Shown: positions 40,895-49,571 of the stretch, in pieces
How positions within the stretch are numbered: position 1 is the stretch's first letter
Layout: each line of letters opens with the position of its first letter
Assembly (NCBI GenBank): GCA_016214285.1
Contig: JACROV010000041.1
Coordinates: 1 to 55,258 of the forward strand
Source of the DNA: Candidatus Omnitrophota bacterium
GTDB taxonomy: Bacteria > Omnitrophota > Gorgyraeia > Zapsychrales > Zapsychraceae
Direction of reading: 5' to 3'
Length of the DNA stretch: 55,258 nucleotides
Made by a program: the position numbers and the translations under genes
Notes under the pieces: model-generated
What the model was told of the DNA's origin: nothing
Seen by the model: only the letters and a program-made list of their open reading frames with translations
Database searches by the model: none

Positions 40895-41963
40895 GGATTC
40901 GTTTAAAGAATGCATTTTCTCCTGTGCCATCACGGACCGTCAATTCGATATGTAATGATTGAAATTCTACGTCTTCCACCTGGCGGATATCATCCCGTAG
41001 ATCCGCCAGCTTAACCGCATCTTTTTGTGTCGTTATGACAATTCCGATATGATCGCGGCGGCAATGTTCCAGGATGCGGCGGATATCTGCTGTATTATAG
41101 ACATAATGGTCGGCAAAGTTAAATGCTTTTTGGATTTTTGCCCCTAATCCCGTCAGCGTTGCGGCGAACGCCGCTGGCGCGCCCAGGCTGCACACCGCGC
41201 ACACTCTTTGACCGGCGATAGTTTCCATTTCACGGGACCTTCCTGTTTTTAAATCCACTAACCGCACCGGCCGATGGACAGTTTCAATGAGTTGCTGCGT
41301 ACATCCGATCGCGGCCAAACGCTTACGGATCAAGTCCATCTGTTCCCGCCCCAAGTCCACTTTCGTCAAGATCAGTAAATTCGCGCGGCGCAAAGCCGCG
41401 AGCGGTTCGCGCAATATCCCCCGCGGCAAAAGACAACCGTTCCCAAAAGGGTTTGTGGTATCAATGGCAACAATATCCAGGTCCCGCGCCAAACGCCACT
41501 GCTGGAAGCCGTCGTCCAGGATAAAAACATCCGCTTGATTGTTTTTGAGGAAATCCCGGGCATTTTTGATCCGGTCCGCGCCGGAAATAACCGGAACGTC
41601 CCCCAGGATCTCCCGCATCATGACCGCCTCATCACTTTGCGCGCTTTGCGCGGGATCGCAGGCGATCCCGCGTCCCATATAGCCGCGCGTCAAAATAACT
41701 GGTTTAATTTTGTTCTCCTTGTATATTTGCGCTATTTTGACGACCAGCGGGGTCTTGCCGGTACCACCGACGGTAATATTCCCCACACTAACGACCGGCC
41801 GCCCCAAATGATGCTGCTTTAAAATTCCGCTTCGATAAAGCCAGGCCGCGGCCGTAACGAGGGCTAAATATATAAACGAAAGTATCCGCAGGAAAAATTT
41901 CAAGATACCGGCAAGCGGCCCGTGGACATCATCGGTTACGATACGATAAAGAAAGTCCTTCAC
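40863..41963 (-). CDS. lpxK: Tetraacyldisaccharide 4'-kinase
   Basis: LpxK phosphorylates the 4' position of the lipid A disaccharide. A membrane segment near the N-terminus (FLRILSFIYLALVTAAAWLY) precedes VGNITVGGTGKTPLV, the atypical P-loop (Walker A) of the family; VFILDDGFQQWRLARDLDIV and PRGILREPL follow. The 366-aa length is slightly above E. coli's. The C-terminal residues (about DTSTAKGGA) come from repeat DNA. The start overlaps waaA (ATGA). Confidence 0.93.
   Translation of the reverse strand: MKDFLYRIVTDDVHGPLAGILKFFLRILSFIYLALVTAAAWLYRSGILKQHHLGRPVVSVGNITVGGTGKTPLVVKIAQIYKENKIKPVILTRGYMGRGIACDPAQSAQSDEAVMMREILGDVPVISGADRIKNARDFLKNNQADVFILDDGFQQWRLARDLDIVAIDTTNPFGNGCLLPRGILREPLAALRRANLLILTKVDLGREQMDLIRKRLAAIGCTQQLIETVHRPVRLVDLKTGRSREMETIAGQRVCAVCSLGAPAAFAATLTGLGAKIQKAFNFADHYVYNTADIRRILEHCRRDHIGIVITTQKDAVKLADLRDDIRQVEDVEFQSLHIELTVRDGTGENAFFKRILDTSTAKGGA
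40870..40874 (-). promoter_or_regulatory. Shine-Dalgarno that fixes the lpxL GTG start
   Basis: GGAGG, eight bases before GTG 40861, lies inside the last lpxK codons and inside the repeat. It argues against the longer frame starting at 40933 and implies translational coupling of lpxL to lpxK. Confidence 0.7.
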
Positions 41964-43216
41964 GGTCCCAATATCTCCTCAATGGCCCTGACGGTCACTT
42001 CCGTCGCCCCTTGATGCCGCGCGGCCTCCTGTTGCGCGGCGAGGCCGACCCTCGCGCATCGCTGAGGGTCATATAACAAACTACGCAATTGCGCGATCAT
42101 TTCTTGAGGCGTATTGACCTCCAGCAAAGCACCGGTGGGCGTAAAAATATCGACAATATCCCGGAAATTTTCCGTGCGCGGACCGACCAGCGTTGGCTTA
42201 CCCAAAACAAGAGGTTCAAGCATGTTTTGTCCCCCCGCCCCCCGCAAACTTTTTCCAATAAAAACAACATCAGCCAAACCATACAGATCGCGCAAATATC
42301 CAATGCGATCAATGATCAAAACCGTTGAAGCATCCGCCATGAAAGTTACAGGATTGTCTGAAAATTTTTGCGGCAACAATCCCACGTACCCACATAACCG
42401 CGCGACCTCATTCGCGCGTTCAACACGCCGGGGCGCAATGATCAGGCGTAAAAAGGGGAATTGTATCTTCAGACTGTTGTAAACGTCCAATACGATCTTC
42501 TCTTCACCCGGGTATGTGCTGCCGGCGATGAGCAGTCTATCCTGCTCACGGAAACCGAGGTCCTCCTTTTTCACCGACGTTTCCCGGTGAAGATTATCAA
42601 ATTTAAGGTTGCCGACCACGCGCACCATTTTCTCATCCGCGCCCAGTGCAATGATCCGCCGCGCGTCCTCCTGGCTCTGCATGCACAACAGCCGCACGCC
42701 GCGCAATACTCGCCGCGTCAGGAAATACACTTTGCGGTATCCGGCAAACGCCTTGTCCGATATCCGTCCGTTGACTTCGACGATCGGGACATTTCGTTTG
42801 TGCAGACAGGTGAATAAATTCGGCCATATCTCGGTCTCCGCGGATATATACAGGACCGGGTCCAGGATAGCCGCATATTTACGCACGACCCAGCTAAAAT
42901 CAAACGGCGCGTAAATGACAGGGCACGTGCCCTGCAGTTTTTGGTGGGCGAGCGCGTGACCCGTTGACGTCACGGTCGAAAGCACGATTCCATACCCCGG
43001 GAGCCTCTCCTGAATTTTTTGGATCAAGTTCAAAACGACTAACACTTCTCCAACGCTCACCGCATGGACCCAGATGATCTTCCTGGCCCCCATTCTCGGA
43101 GGCAACGAGAAGCCCAAACGCATCCAGAGCCCCTCATGCCATTTCCTTTTTAAGACGAGATACGGCAAATAGGCGATGGCGAAGAGCAAAAAGATAATGT
43201 CATAAATGATGAACAC
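41960..43216 (-). CDS. waaA: Kdo transferase WaaA
   Basis: WaaA (KdtA) adds Kdo residues to lipid IVA at the inner membrane. The protein has an N-terminal membrane anchor (YDIIFLLFAIAYLPYLVL), then VHAVSVGEVLVVLNLI, and TVTSTGHALAHQKL in the first Rossmann domain; SAETEIWPNLFTCL and NGRISDKAFAGY are family blocks. In the second domain FIGKSLRGAGGQNMLEPLVLGKP binds CMP-Kdo. The 418-aa length is normal. Whether it transfers one or more Kdo units cannot be told. Confidence 0.96.
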   Translation of the reverse strand: MFIIYDIIFLLFAIAYLPYLVLKRKWHEGLWMRLGFSLPPRMGARKIIWVHAVSVGEVLVVLNLIQKIQERLPGYGIVLSTVTSTGHALAHQKLQGTCPVIYAPFDFSWVVRKYAAILDPVLYISAETEIWPNLFTCLHKRNVPIVEVNGRISDKAFAGYRKVYFLTRRVLRGVRLLCMQSQEDARRIIALGADEKMVRVVGNLKFDNLHRETSVKKEDLGFREQDRLLIAGSTYPGEEKIVLDVYNSLKIQFPFLRLIIAPRRVERANEVARLCGYVGLLPQKFSDNPVTFMADASTVLIIDRIGYLRDLYGLADVVFIGKSLRGAGGQNMLEPLVLGKPTLVGPRTENFRDIVDIFTPTGALLEVNTPQEMIAQLRSLLYDPQRCARVGLAAQQEAARHQGATEVTVRAIEEILGP

Positions 43217-43226
43217 GGATTTTCCT

Positions 43227-44087
43227 TCAGGCCCTGGGATGGGCCTGGTCGTAAACTTTTTTCAAGCGGTCGGTCGTCACATGCGTGTAGATCTGGGTCG
43301 TTGAAAGATTAACATGCCCCAAAAGTTCCTGGACGGAGCGCAAGTCCGCCCCGCGGTTGAGAAGATGCGTGGCAAAGGTGTGCCGCAGAACATGCGGGGA
43401 AATATCGTGCGACGTGCTCATCAGTTTGATGTATTTGTGGACGATGGTGCACACGCTGCGCGTTGACAAGCGCGTCCCGTTCTTATTTAAAAAAACCGCG
43501 CTGGCCTGCCTGGAGCGGCTGTCCAGATAATCACGAACAGCATCAACCGCCTTGATGCCGATCGGAACCAGACGTTCTTTCCTGCCCTTACCCGCTACTT
43601 TGACGATATTGCTGATCAGATCCACCTGCTCGGTATTGAGCCCCACCAGTTCGCTGACGCGGATTCCCGTGCTGTAGAGCATTTCCAGGATCGCGCGGTC
43701 CCGCTTACCCATTATTTTATCGCTTACCGGTGTTTCAACAAACTGCGCGACTTCTTCTTCCGTCAGGAATTTAGGCAATAATTTTTCGCGTTTGGGAGAC
43801 ATCAAAAGAGTGGCCGGATTATTTTTGATATGGCCTTCGCGGTGAAGGAATTTGAAGAAACTTCTTAGAGTGGAAAGTTTCCGGGTCAGCGTGCGGGGCA
43901 AATACTCTTTTGTCCGCAAGTGGGCGAGAAAACGACGCAAGAATAAATAATCGATTCTTTCCAGGGCCGTTGAGCCGGTGAATGCGGCAAAATCCCGCAG
44001 ATCAATCGCGTAATTTAAAGTGGTATGGCGGGAATAATTTTTCTCAACCTCGAGATAGGTAATGAATTTTGCGATATAACGATCCAC
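43227..44087 (-). CDS. Tyrosine recombinase XerC/XerD
   Basis: A 286-aa tyrosine recombinase that probably resolves chromosome dimers at dif. The N-terminal SAM-like domain is complete; the catalytic residues are Arg in STGIRVSELVGL, Lys in VAGKGRKERLVPIG, His/Arg in HVLRHTFATHLLNRG, His in LGHVNLSTTQ and the nucleophile Tyr in IYTHV. The size and lack of extra domains fit XerC/D rather than a phage integrase, and there is no attachment-site signature around it. The start is GTG at 44087, without a clear Shine-Dalgarno. The sequence does not separate XerC from XerD. Confidence 0.9.
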   Translation of the reverse strand: MDRYIAKFITYLEVEKNYSRHTTLNYAIDLRDFAAFTGSTALERIDYLFLRRFLAHLRTKEYLPRTLTRKLSTLRSFFKFLHREGHIKNNPATLLMSPKREKLLPKFLTEEEVAQFVETPVSDKIMGKRDRAILEMLYSTGIRVSELVGLNTEQVDLISNIVKVAGKGRKERLVPIGIKAVDAVRDYLDSRSRQASAVFLNKNGTRLSTRSVCTIVHKYIKLMSTSHDISPHVLRHTFATHLLNRGADLRSVQELLGHVNLSTTQIYTHVTTDRLKKVYDQAHPRA

Positions 44088-44094
44088 GGAATAA

Positions 44095-44235
44095 TCAAAT
44101 CACAAGCACCAAATTACAAACAATATACAATTTCCAAATTCAAATGGCCGAAGCGGTTTAAATAACGATTTGTTTTGGTCATCGGTATTTGTTTATTGTT
44201 TGTGATTTGGAATTTGGTTATTGGAATTTTGGTCT
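44095..44235. repeat. MITE-like inverted repeat between topA and xerC
   Basis: The left arm (about 44095-44150) has AAATCACAAGCACCAAATTACAAACAA and TTTCCAAATTCAAATGGCC; the right arm (about 44190-44235) has the rough complement TTGTTTGTGATTTGGAATTTGG and TTATTGGAATTTT. The symmetry is imperfect. The right arm encodes the last ~13 residues of topoisomerase I (DQNSNNQIPNHKQ). A similar word set (TTTGTGATTTGGAATTTGG) is common in non-coding DNA of uncultured bacteria. Confidence 0.65.
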
Positions 44236-46181
44236 TCCGGCAATTCTTTGCTCACATAGGTGCATTTGGGGTAATTGCTGCACCCGTAAAACGCCCCCCG
44301 GCGCGACTGGCGCTTGACGAGTTCCCCGCCGCAATCTTTCTCCGGGCATTTGATCCCGGTGGTGAACGGTTGCGCGAATTTACATTCCGGGAACCCCGAA
44401 CAACTCAAGAATTTCCCGCGACGGCCCCACTTGACTTGCATTTGCTTGCCGCATTGCGGGCAATATTTATCGACAAACTCGCGTTGTTTGACAATATTGC
44501 TTTCGGCAAAAACGAGCTCTTCCTGGAACGGCTTGTAGAATTCCGCGAGCAGTTTGGGATATTCGAGCTCTCCCTCCTCGATCAAATCAAGACTTTCCTC
44601 CATCCGGGCGGTAAATCCAATATCCATGATCTTCGAAAAATATTCCACCAAAATATCGCAGATCGTCATTCCCAGTTCCGTGGGGGTCAAATAGCCGCGC
44701 TCACGGGTAACATAATGGCGATAGACAAGCGTTTCAACGGTGGAAGCGTAGGTGCTGGGCCGGCCGATGCCGTCTTCTTCAAGGGACTTGACGAGGCTCG
44801 CGTCCGAAAACCGCGGCGGCGGTTTTGTAAAATGCTGGGTGGGATGGACCTCGGCCAATTTCAAAATGTCACCTTCGAAGTAATGCGCAAAATCGATCTT
44901 TGTTTCCTCTTCTTGTTCATCACGGCTTAAGGCCAAGAATCCGTCAAAAAGAAGCGTCGCCCCGGAGGCGTTCCATTGATATTTACCGGATTGGATCTCG
45001 ACGCGTTTCTGCTGGTGAACCGCCGGGGTCATTTGTGAACTGACAAATCGCCGCCAGATCAATTCGTAAAGTTTGCGCTGGTCAGGGTCAAGGAACTGCT
45101 GGATATCTTCGGGTTTACGCAAAACGTCCGTCGGCCGGATGGCTTCATGGGCTTCCTGGGCGGATTTTCTTGATTTATATTTATTCGGTTCATCGGGCAG
45201 ATATTTATTGCCGTAAGTGGTTTTTATAAAATCCCGCAGCCGGGCCATGGCCTCCGCGGAAATATTCACCGAATCCGTGCGCATATAGGTGATAAGACCG
45301 AGCACTTCGCCATTACTCAACTCAATGCCTTCATATAACTGCTGGGCAATGAGCATGGTGCGGTTGGCGTTAAAACGCAACTTATTGAACGCCTCCTGCT
45401 GCAGGGTGCTCGTAATAAGCGGCGGTCCTGGCCGGCGCTGGACTTCCCGTTGTGAAATGGCGGAGATCAAAAATTTTTCATTCTTGATCTCTTCAACGAT
45501 CTTGTCCGCTTGCGCTTTACCCCCCAATGCGATTTTTTCACCATTCATTTTCTCCAATGAGGCATTGAGCAAGTCAGCATAGCCCTGCTTTTGCAGGTCA
45601 ACGGTGATCTGCCAGTATTCCTGGGGAATAAAACTTTTGATCTCCCGCTCCCGCTCAACAATGATCCGCAAAGCCACCGACTGGACGCGTCCGGCGCTCA
45701 TGCGGGATCCCACCTTTTTCCACAGCAAAGGGCTGATCTTGTAACCGACGATACGGTCGAGAATGCGGCGGGCGACCTGCGCGTCGATCTTCTTGCGGTC
45801 GAATTCACGGGGATGTTTGAAGGCCTCCAGAACCGCTTCCTTGGTGATCTCCTGGAACGTGACGCGGCAAACTTTCTTTCCATCACCGATATGTTCCACG
45901 AGATTCCAGCCGATCGCCTCTCCCTCGCGGTCAGGGTCAGTGGCGAAATAGATCTCCTTGGCGCCTTTGACGTCTTTTTTCAGTTTCGTCAGCAGCTTGG
46001 ACTTGTCCCGCACCACGATAAATTTCGGCTGAAAATTTTTCTCGAGATCCACGCCAAGCGTGGATTTCGGCAAGTCGATCAGGTGCCCCATAGAAGAAAG
46101 CACCTTGAACTTATCCCCAAGGAACTTATTGATGGTTTTGACTTTTGCCGGTGACTCAACGATGACAACCGTTTTGGCCAT
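44193..46181 (-). CDS. topA: DNA topoisomerase I
   Basis: TopA relaxes negative supercoils. The Toprim domain has VIVESPAKVKTINKFLG and ATDPDREGEAIGWNLVEHI; the active-site Tyr lies in GLITYMRTDSVNIS. Two C-terminal zinc ribbons (CPQCGKQ...CSGFPEC and CPEKDCGG...CSNYPKC) follow. The 662 aa are near the short end of the family, which can carry more ribbons. The last ~13 residues are encoded by a repeat. The start is MAKTVVIVESPAK at 46181. Confidence 0.96.
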   Translation of the reverse strand: MAKTVVIVESPAKVKTINKFLGDKFKVLSSMGHLIDLPKSTLGVDLEKNFQPKFIVVRDKSKLLTKLKKDVKGAKEIYFATDPDREGEAIGWNLVEHIGDGKKVCRVTFQEITKEAVLEAFKHPREFDRKKIDAQVARRILDRIVGYKISPLLWKKVGSRMSAGRVQSVALRIIVEREREIKSFIPQEYWQITVDLQKQGYADLLNASLEKMNGEKIALGGKAQADKIVEEIKNEKFLISAISQREVQRRPGPPLITSTLQQEAFNKLRFNANRTMLIAQQLYEGIELSNGEVLGLITYMRTDSVNISAEAMARLRDFIKTTYGNKYLPDEPNKYKSRKSAQEAHEAIRPTDVLRKPEDIQQFLDPDQRKLYELIWRRFVSSQMTPAVHQQKRVEIQSGKYQWNASGATLLFDGFLALSRDEQEEETKIDFAHYFEGDILKLAEVHPTQHFTKPPPRFSDASLVKSLEEDGIGRPSTYASTVETLVYRHYVTRERGYLTPTELGMTICDILVEYFSKIMDIGFTARMEESLDLIEEGELEYPKLLAEFYKPFQEELVFAESNIVKQREFVDKYCPQCGKQMQVKWGRRGKFLSCSGFPECKFAQPFTTGIKCPEKDCGGELVKRQSRRGAFYGCSNYPKCTYVSKELPEDQNSNNQIPNHKQ

Positions 46182-46185
46182 AGAT

Positions 46186-46241
46186 CCCTCGTCACTTCGT
46201 TCCTCGGGATGAATGGTCGGGGAAAAATTCCCCGACCATTC
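46186..46241. repeat. Perfect palindrome between dprA and topA
   Basis: GAATGGTCGGGG (46211-46222) and CCCCGACCATTC (46230-46241) form a perfect 12-bp stem with a 7-base A/T loop, overlapping the dprA stop codon. A second imperfect hairpin, CCTCGTCACTTCGTTCCTCGGG, lies beside topA. There is no T-tract after the stem, so I do not call it a terminator. Confidence 0.7.
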
Positions 46242-47355
46242 ACCTTACGAATAATTTTCCGGGTAATTGTTTAATAAAATGTTTAAGTTCCAGACAGGAA
46301 AGCACCACCGTCACGCGTAACGCGTCCGTCCCGCAGCGATCGATGAGCTCATCGATATGAATGGGTCGATCCCCGATAAACCCATAGATCTGCTGTTCCG
46401 ATTCGCTTAATGATCCCGACGCAACAGGCTCTTTTATCCCCGGGGTCCCTGGCGGGACAACATTCCCGTGAGCTTCCTGCAACAATTGCGGATGAATATC
46501 CTCTAAAATATCTTCAACACAGCTGACTAATTTTGCGCCCTGTTTGATCAATCCATGCACGCCTTTTGATGTGGGGCTGTCAACCTTGCCGGGTACGGCG
46601 TAGACTTCCCGACCTTGCTCCAGCGCGAAATCGGCCGTGATCAACGCGCCGCTTTTCGCGGCCGCTTCCACCACGACGACGCCCATGGAAAGCCCGCTGA
46701 TGATCCGGTTGCGCCGCGGAAAATTATATGGCATGGGCAGGGTTTCCATCGCGAATTCAGAAATGAGCGCCCCATGGGCGGGGATAGAATCATATAATTT
46801 TTTATTTTCAGGCGGATAAATATGGGTAAGGCCGCAACCTAAAACGGCAACGGTCTGGCCGTGGGCTTTGAGCGCTCCCGTGTGCGCGGCTGTGTCTATC
46901 CCCCGGGCCATGCCGGAGACGATCGTAAAACCAACCTCGGCCAAGCGCGCCGACCATTGTTCGGCGATCGAATTGCCGTATAAACTGGCGCCGCGCGACC
47001 CAACGACCGCCATGGATAAAGATAAATTCTCCGGCAACCGTCCTTTAACATAGAGAACAATCGGGCTATCGGCAATAGCGCGCAGGCTGGCGGGATATTC
47101 CTCGTCATTAAACGTCAAAACACGGACACCATGTTCGGCAATCAGCGCGAGCTCTTTGGCGAGAAACTGTTCTTTGGAAAACCGGGCAATGGCCGCGGCG
47201 AGCTTGGCAGAAACGACCTGATCGGCGGCCAGATCATTTTCCGTCAGCGACAAGACCTTTTGGGCGCTGCCGTAATATTCCAGGAGTTTGCGAATGTTCG
47301 CGTTACCGACTCCGGGAACGGCATTCAGCGTTATTAATGCATCTATCTCCATCAT
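46240..47355 (-). CDS. dprA: DNA processing protein DprA (Smf)
   Basis: DprA loads RecA onto incoming single-stranded DNA during transformation. An N-terminal helix-hairpin-helix region (AVPGVGNANIRKLLEYYG) precedes the Rossmann core: VGSRGASLYGNSIAEQW, VSGMARGIDTAAH, TVAVLGCGLTHIYPPEN, FPRRNRIISGLSMGVVVVEAA, KSGALITADFALEQGREVYAVPG and SKGVHGLIKQGAKLV. A C-terminal winged helix (IDELIDRCGTDALRVTVVLS) completes it. The start is ATG 47355, overlapping the aroK stop; a longer frame to 47379 has no support. Confidence 0.95.
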   Translation of the reverse strand: MMEIDALITLNAVPGVGNANIRKLLEYYGSAQKVLSLTENDLAADQVVSAKLAAAIARFSKEQFLAKELALIAEHGVRVLTFNDEEYPASLRAIADSPIVLYVKGRLPENLSLSMAVVGSRGASLYGNSIAEQWSARLAEVGFTIVSGMARGIDTAAHTGALKAHGQTVAVLGCGLTHIYPPENKKLYDSIPAHGALISEFAMETLPMPYNFPRRNRIISGLSMGVVVVEAAAKSGALITADFALEQGREVYAVPGKVDSPTSKGVHGLIKQGAKLVSCVEDILEDIHPQLLQEAHGNVVPPGTPGIKEPVASGSLSESEQQIYGFIGDRPIHIDELIDRCGTDALRVTVVLSCLELKHFIKQLPGKLFVR

Positions 47356-47855
47356 AATTTGGCCATGATTTCTTCGCATACTTGCTGTACGGTTTTCTTA
47401 TCAACTTTAATCTTATAATCAGCATGGGCGTACAACGGCTGGCGAAACCGCATTAATTCTTTAATTCTCTCTAAAGGGCCTTTAACATTCAATACTGGTC
47501 GATTTTTTTTCCCTTTTATTCTGGCATAGATTAAAGTCGGTGACGCCGATAAAAGAAATATAACCCCATTTTGACTTAAATTATCGATGTTCTCTTTATC
47601 TAAAACAACTCCTCCCCCACAATCAATAATTATATTTTCTTTTTGCGAGACCTCGCGAATAACCTCCTTTTCTGCTTTTCTGAAATATGCTTCACCAAAT
47701 TCATCAAAAATCTCTAATATTTCTTTTCCTTCTTTTTTTTCAATAATTGAATCTATTGAAACAACTTCTCTTTTTAGAAGTTCTCCTAACCTATTGGATA
47801 CCACAGTCTTACCAGAAGCCATAAACCCTGTAAGAATAATATTTCTACTTTTCAT
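47352..47855 (-). CDS. aroK: Shikimate kinase, AT-rich
   Basis: AroK phosphorylates shikimate in chorismate synthesis. Walker A is GFMASGKTVVSNRLG; then the shikimate-binding DSIIEKKEGK, FGEAYFRKAEKEVI with the essential Arg, the IIDCGGGVVL glycine loop, and RPVLNVKGPLERIKELMRFR lid. It is 167 aa, normal. Its base composition is clearly poorer in G+C than the flanking genes and it uses many A/T-ending codons, which suggests recent transfer or replacement. It sits between pilD and dprA, with aroE two genes upstream. Confidence 0.93.
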   Translation of the reverse strand: MKSRNIILTGFMASGKTVVSNRLGELLKREVVSIDSIIEKKEGKEILEIFDEFGEAYFRKAEKEVIREVSQKENIIIDCGGGVVLDKENIDNLSQNGVIFLLSASPTLIYARIKGKKNRPVLNVKGPLERIKELMRFRQPLYAHADYKIKVDKKTVQQVCEEIMAKL

Positions 47856-47882
47856 GGGTTGGATTGTAACATACCGGTCCGG

Positions 47883-48686
47883 TTAATACAACCCATATCC
47901 GCTTAAAATCCAGAGGATGATCGCGTCTCCCCAAAAAAGGCTGATAATAGCGCCGGCCACCAGAAATGGCCCGTAGGCGATGGCGGTGTCCTTAGTCCGA
48001 ATCTTTTCCATAATCCCGTAAACCGCGCCAGAAAACGGAGCCAGGAAGAATGTGAGAATGGCCAATTTCCAACCCAGGAAAGCTCCCACCATCGCCATCA
48101 GCTTCACATCCCCGCCACCCATCGATTCCTTCCTGAAAAGAAAATCTCCCAGGATTCCCATCGCGTAAATGGAGCCGCCTCCGACCAAAGCGCCGACTAA
48201 TGACCATCCCAAAGATTTTAAATGGGCCAAGATCAATGATCCGGTGCCAGCAGCTGCCCCATGCAATTCGGGAATAAACGCGCTAAATAGCAGCCCGGCC
48301 ACCATGCCACCTATGCTGATTTCATCCGGTATGATCCGGTGCTCAAAATCGACAAAGGTCGCCACAATAAATCCGCAAACCATGGTCAGATACGCCGGCA
48401 AAAGCGCGGTCAGGCCAAAATATTGATAAAAGATAACGAAGGTAATCGCGGTGATCAATTCGACCAAAAAATAACGCGGAGAGATCTTTTCTTTACAGAA
48501 CCGGCAACGTCCGCCAAGTAAAATATAACTAATAAAAGGAATGTTGTCGTACCACAATAGCTGTTTTTTGCAATGAACGCAATGCGACCGCGGCTTGACA
48601 ACGGATTTCTCATGCGGCATGCGCACGATGCACACATTCAGGAAACTTCCTACAATCGCACCTAAAACAAACATAAAAAGACCCAT
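47883..48686 (-). CDS. pilD: Prepilin peptidase (type IV leader peptidase/methyltransferase)
   Basis: The enzyme cleaves and N-methylates type IV pilin or type II secretion pseudopilins. The N-terminus GAIVGSFLNVCIVRMP starts the methyltransferase part, which has the four zinc-ligand Cys as CVHC and CRFC. The catalytic Asp are in FVDFEHRIIPDEI and the GGGDVKLMAMVGAFLGW block. About eight membrane segments span 267 aa. It may process the pilins assembled by CpaF at 13863-15155 or those of another pilus. Confidence 0.95.
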   Translation of the reverse strand: MGLFMFVLGAIVGSFLNVCIVRMPHEKSVVKPRSHCVHCKKQLLWYDNIPFISYILLGGRCRFCKEKISPRYFLVELITAITFVIFYQYFGLTALLPAYLTMVCGFIVATFVDFEHRIIPDEISIGGMVAGLLFSAFIPELHGAAAGTGSLILAHLKSLGWSLVGALVGGGSIYAMGILGDFLFRKESMGGGDVKLMAMVGAFLGWKLAILTFFLAPFSGAVYGIMEKIRTKDTAIAYGPFLVAGAIISLFWGDAIILWILSGYGLY

Positions 48687-48687
48687 A

Positions 48688-49566
48688 TCAACTCCTCATG
48701 GATTGGCTAACGCCTTTTTCCAGTGCCTGGCGCATTTTGAATTTGATGTCATCGTCCAGCAGAACATTTGCCCAGTGCTGGAAAGCAAGTACTCCTTGAT
48801 AATACAGCATGCCCAGCCCGTTGGCGACGCGCGCTCCCCTTGCTTTGGCCATTTTCAAAAGCGGGGTCAGGGGCGGGTTATAAACAAGGTCGTAGACCAA
48901 TAATTCTCGATGAAGCAATTCTTCATCGACCAGGCCGGGGTCCTCCGGCTTTAATCCCACCGATGTCGTGTTGATCAACAAATCCGCCCCGGGGATATCC
49001 AGATCATCAACGCTCGCGACCGGCTCGGCGATACTGGTATCGATACGCGCGCTCAAATCCTCAAGCAGATTATCCAGGCGCTCCGGCGTGCGATTGTATA
49101 TTTTGATGGAATCCGGACGTTCGGGGATCATGCACAATACCGCCAGGATGGCCCGCGCCGAGCCGCCGGAGCCCATAATCGCGATCTTTTTATCCCGCGT
49201 ATTAAACTGTAATTCGACCAAATGCGCCAAAAAACCCGGGGCATCCGTATTGTACCCGAGCAATTTACGCTCTTTATTAATGACGATCGTGTTAACCGCC
49301 ATGATTTTCTGCGCTAAGGGGGCAATGTTGTCTAAATATTCAAGGACCGCTTCTTTGTAGGGTACAGTGACATTTAACCCGAAAATAGGGCTAGAAGGTT
49401 TACGCAGCTCGGCAAAGAATATATCTAATTCATTTTCTTTAAGCGGGAAAAGTTTATAGACCGCGTCGACCCCAAGCTCTTTAAACGCGGTATTGTGCAT
49501 TAAGGGAGACAAACTGTGGGCTACGGGATACCCGATGATTCCGTAGACAGCACTTTGAGCATCCAT
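48688..49566 (-). CDS. aroE: Shikimate dehydrogenase
   Basis: AroE reduces 3-dehydroshikimate with NADPH. The substrate domain is GYPVAHSLSPLMHNTAF and NVTVPYKEAVLEYL, with the catalytic Lys in the latter. The cofactor motif is IMGSGGSARAILAVLC and the basic NADPH phosphate-binding region is NRTPERL. The end, GLGMLYYQGVLAFQHW, is the usual conserved helix. At 292 aa it is normal. It follows leuA by five bases. Confidence 0.96.
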   Translation of the reverse strand: MDAQSAVYGIIGYPVAHSLSPLMHNTAFKELGVDAVYKLFPLKENELDIFFAELRKPSSPIFGLNVTVPYKEAVLEYLDNIAPLAQKIMAVNTIVINKERKLLGYNTDAPGFLAHLVELQFNTRDKKIAIMGSGGSARAILAVLCMIPERPDSIKIYNRTPERLDNLLEDLSARIDTSIAEPVASVDDLDIPGADLLINTTSVGLKPEDPGLVDEELLHRELLVYDLVYNPPLTPLLKMAKARGARVANGLGMLYYQGVLAFQHWANVLLDDDIKFKMRQALEKGVSQSMRS

Positions 49567-49571
49567 GCGAA

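Noticed and set aside
43227-44087. Tyrosine recombinase as an integrase of a mobile island
   Set aside because: It is 286 aa with the simple XerC/D layout, sits between housekeeping genes, and no attachment sites or tRNA target are visible.
44175-44930. 251-aa plus-strand open frame opposite topA
   Set aside because: It starts in a repeat and runs antisense to the topA zinc ribbons; no motif supports it.
46211-46241. Terminator for dprA
   Set aside because: The hairpin is strong but has no T-tract after it on either strand.
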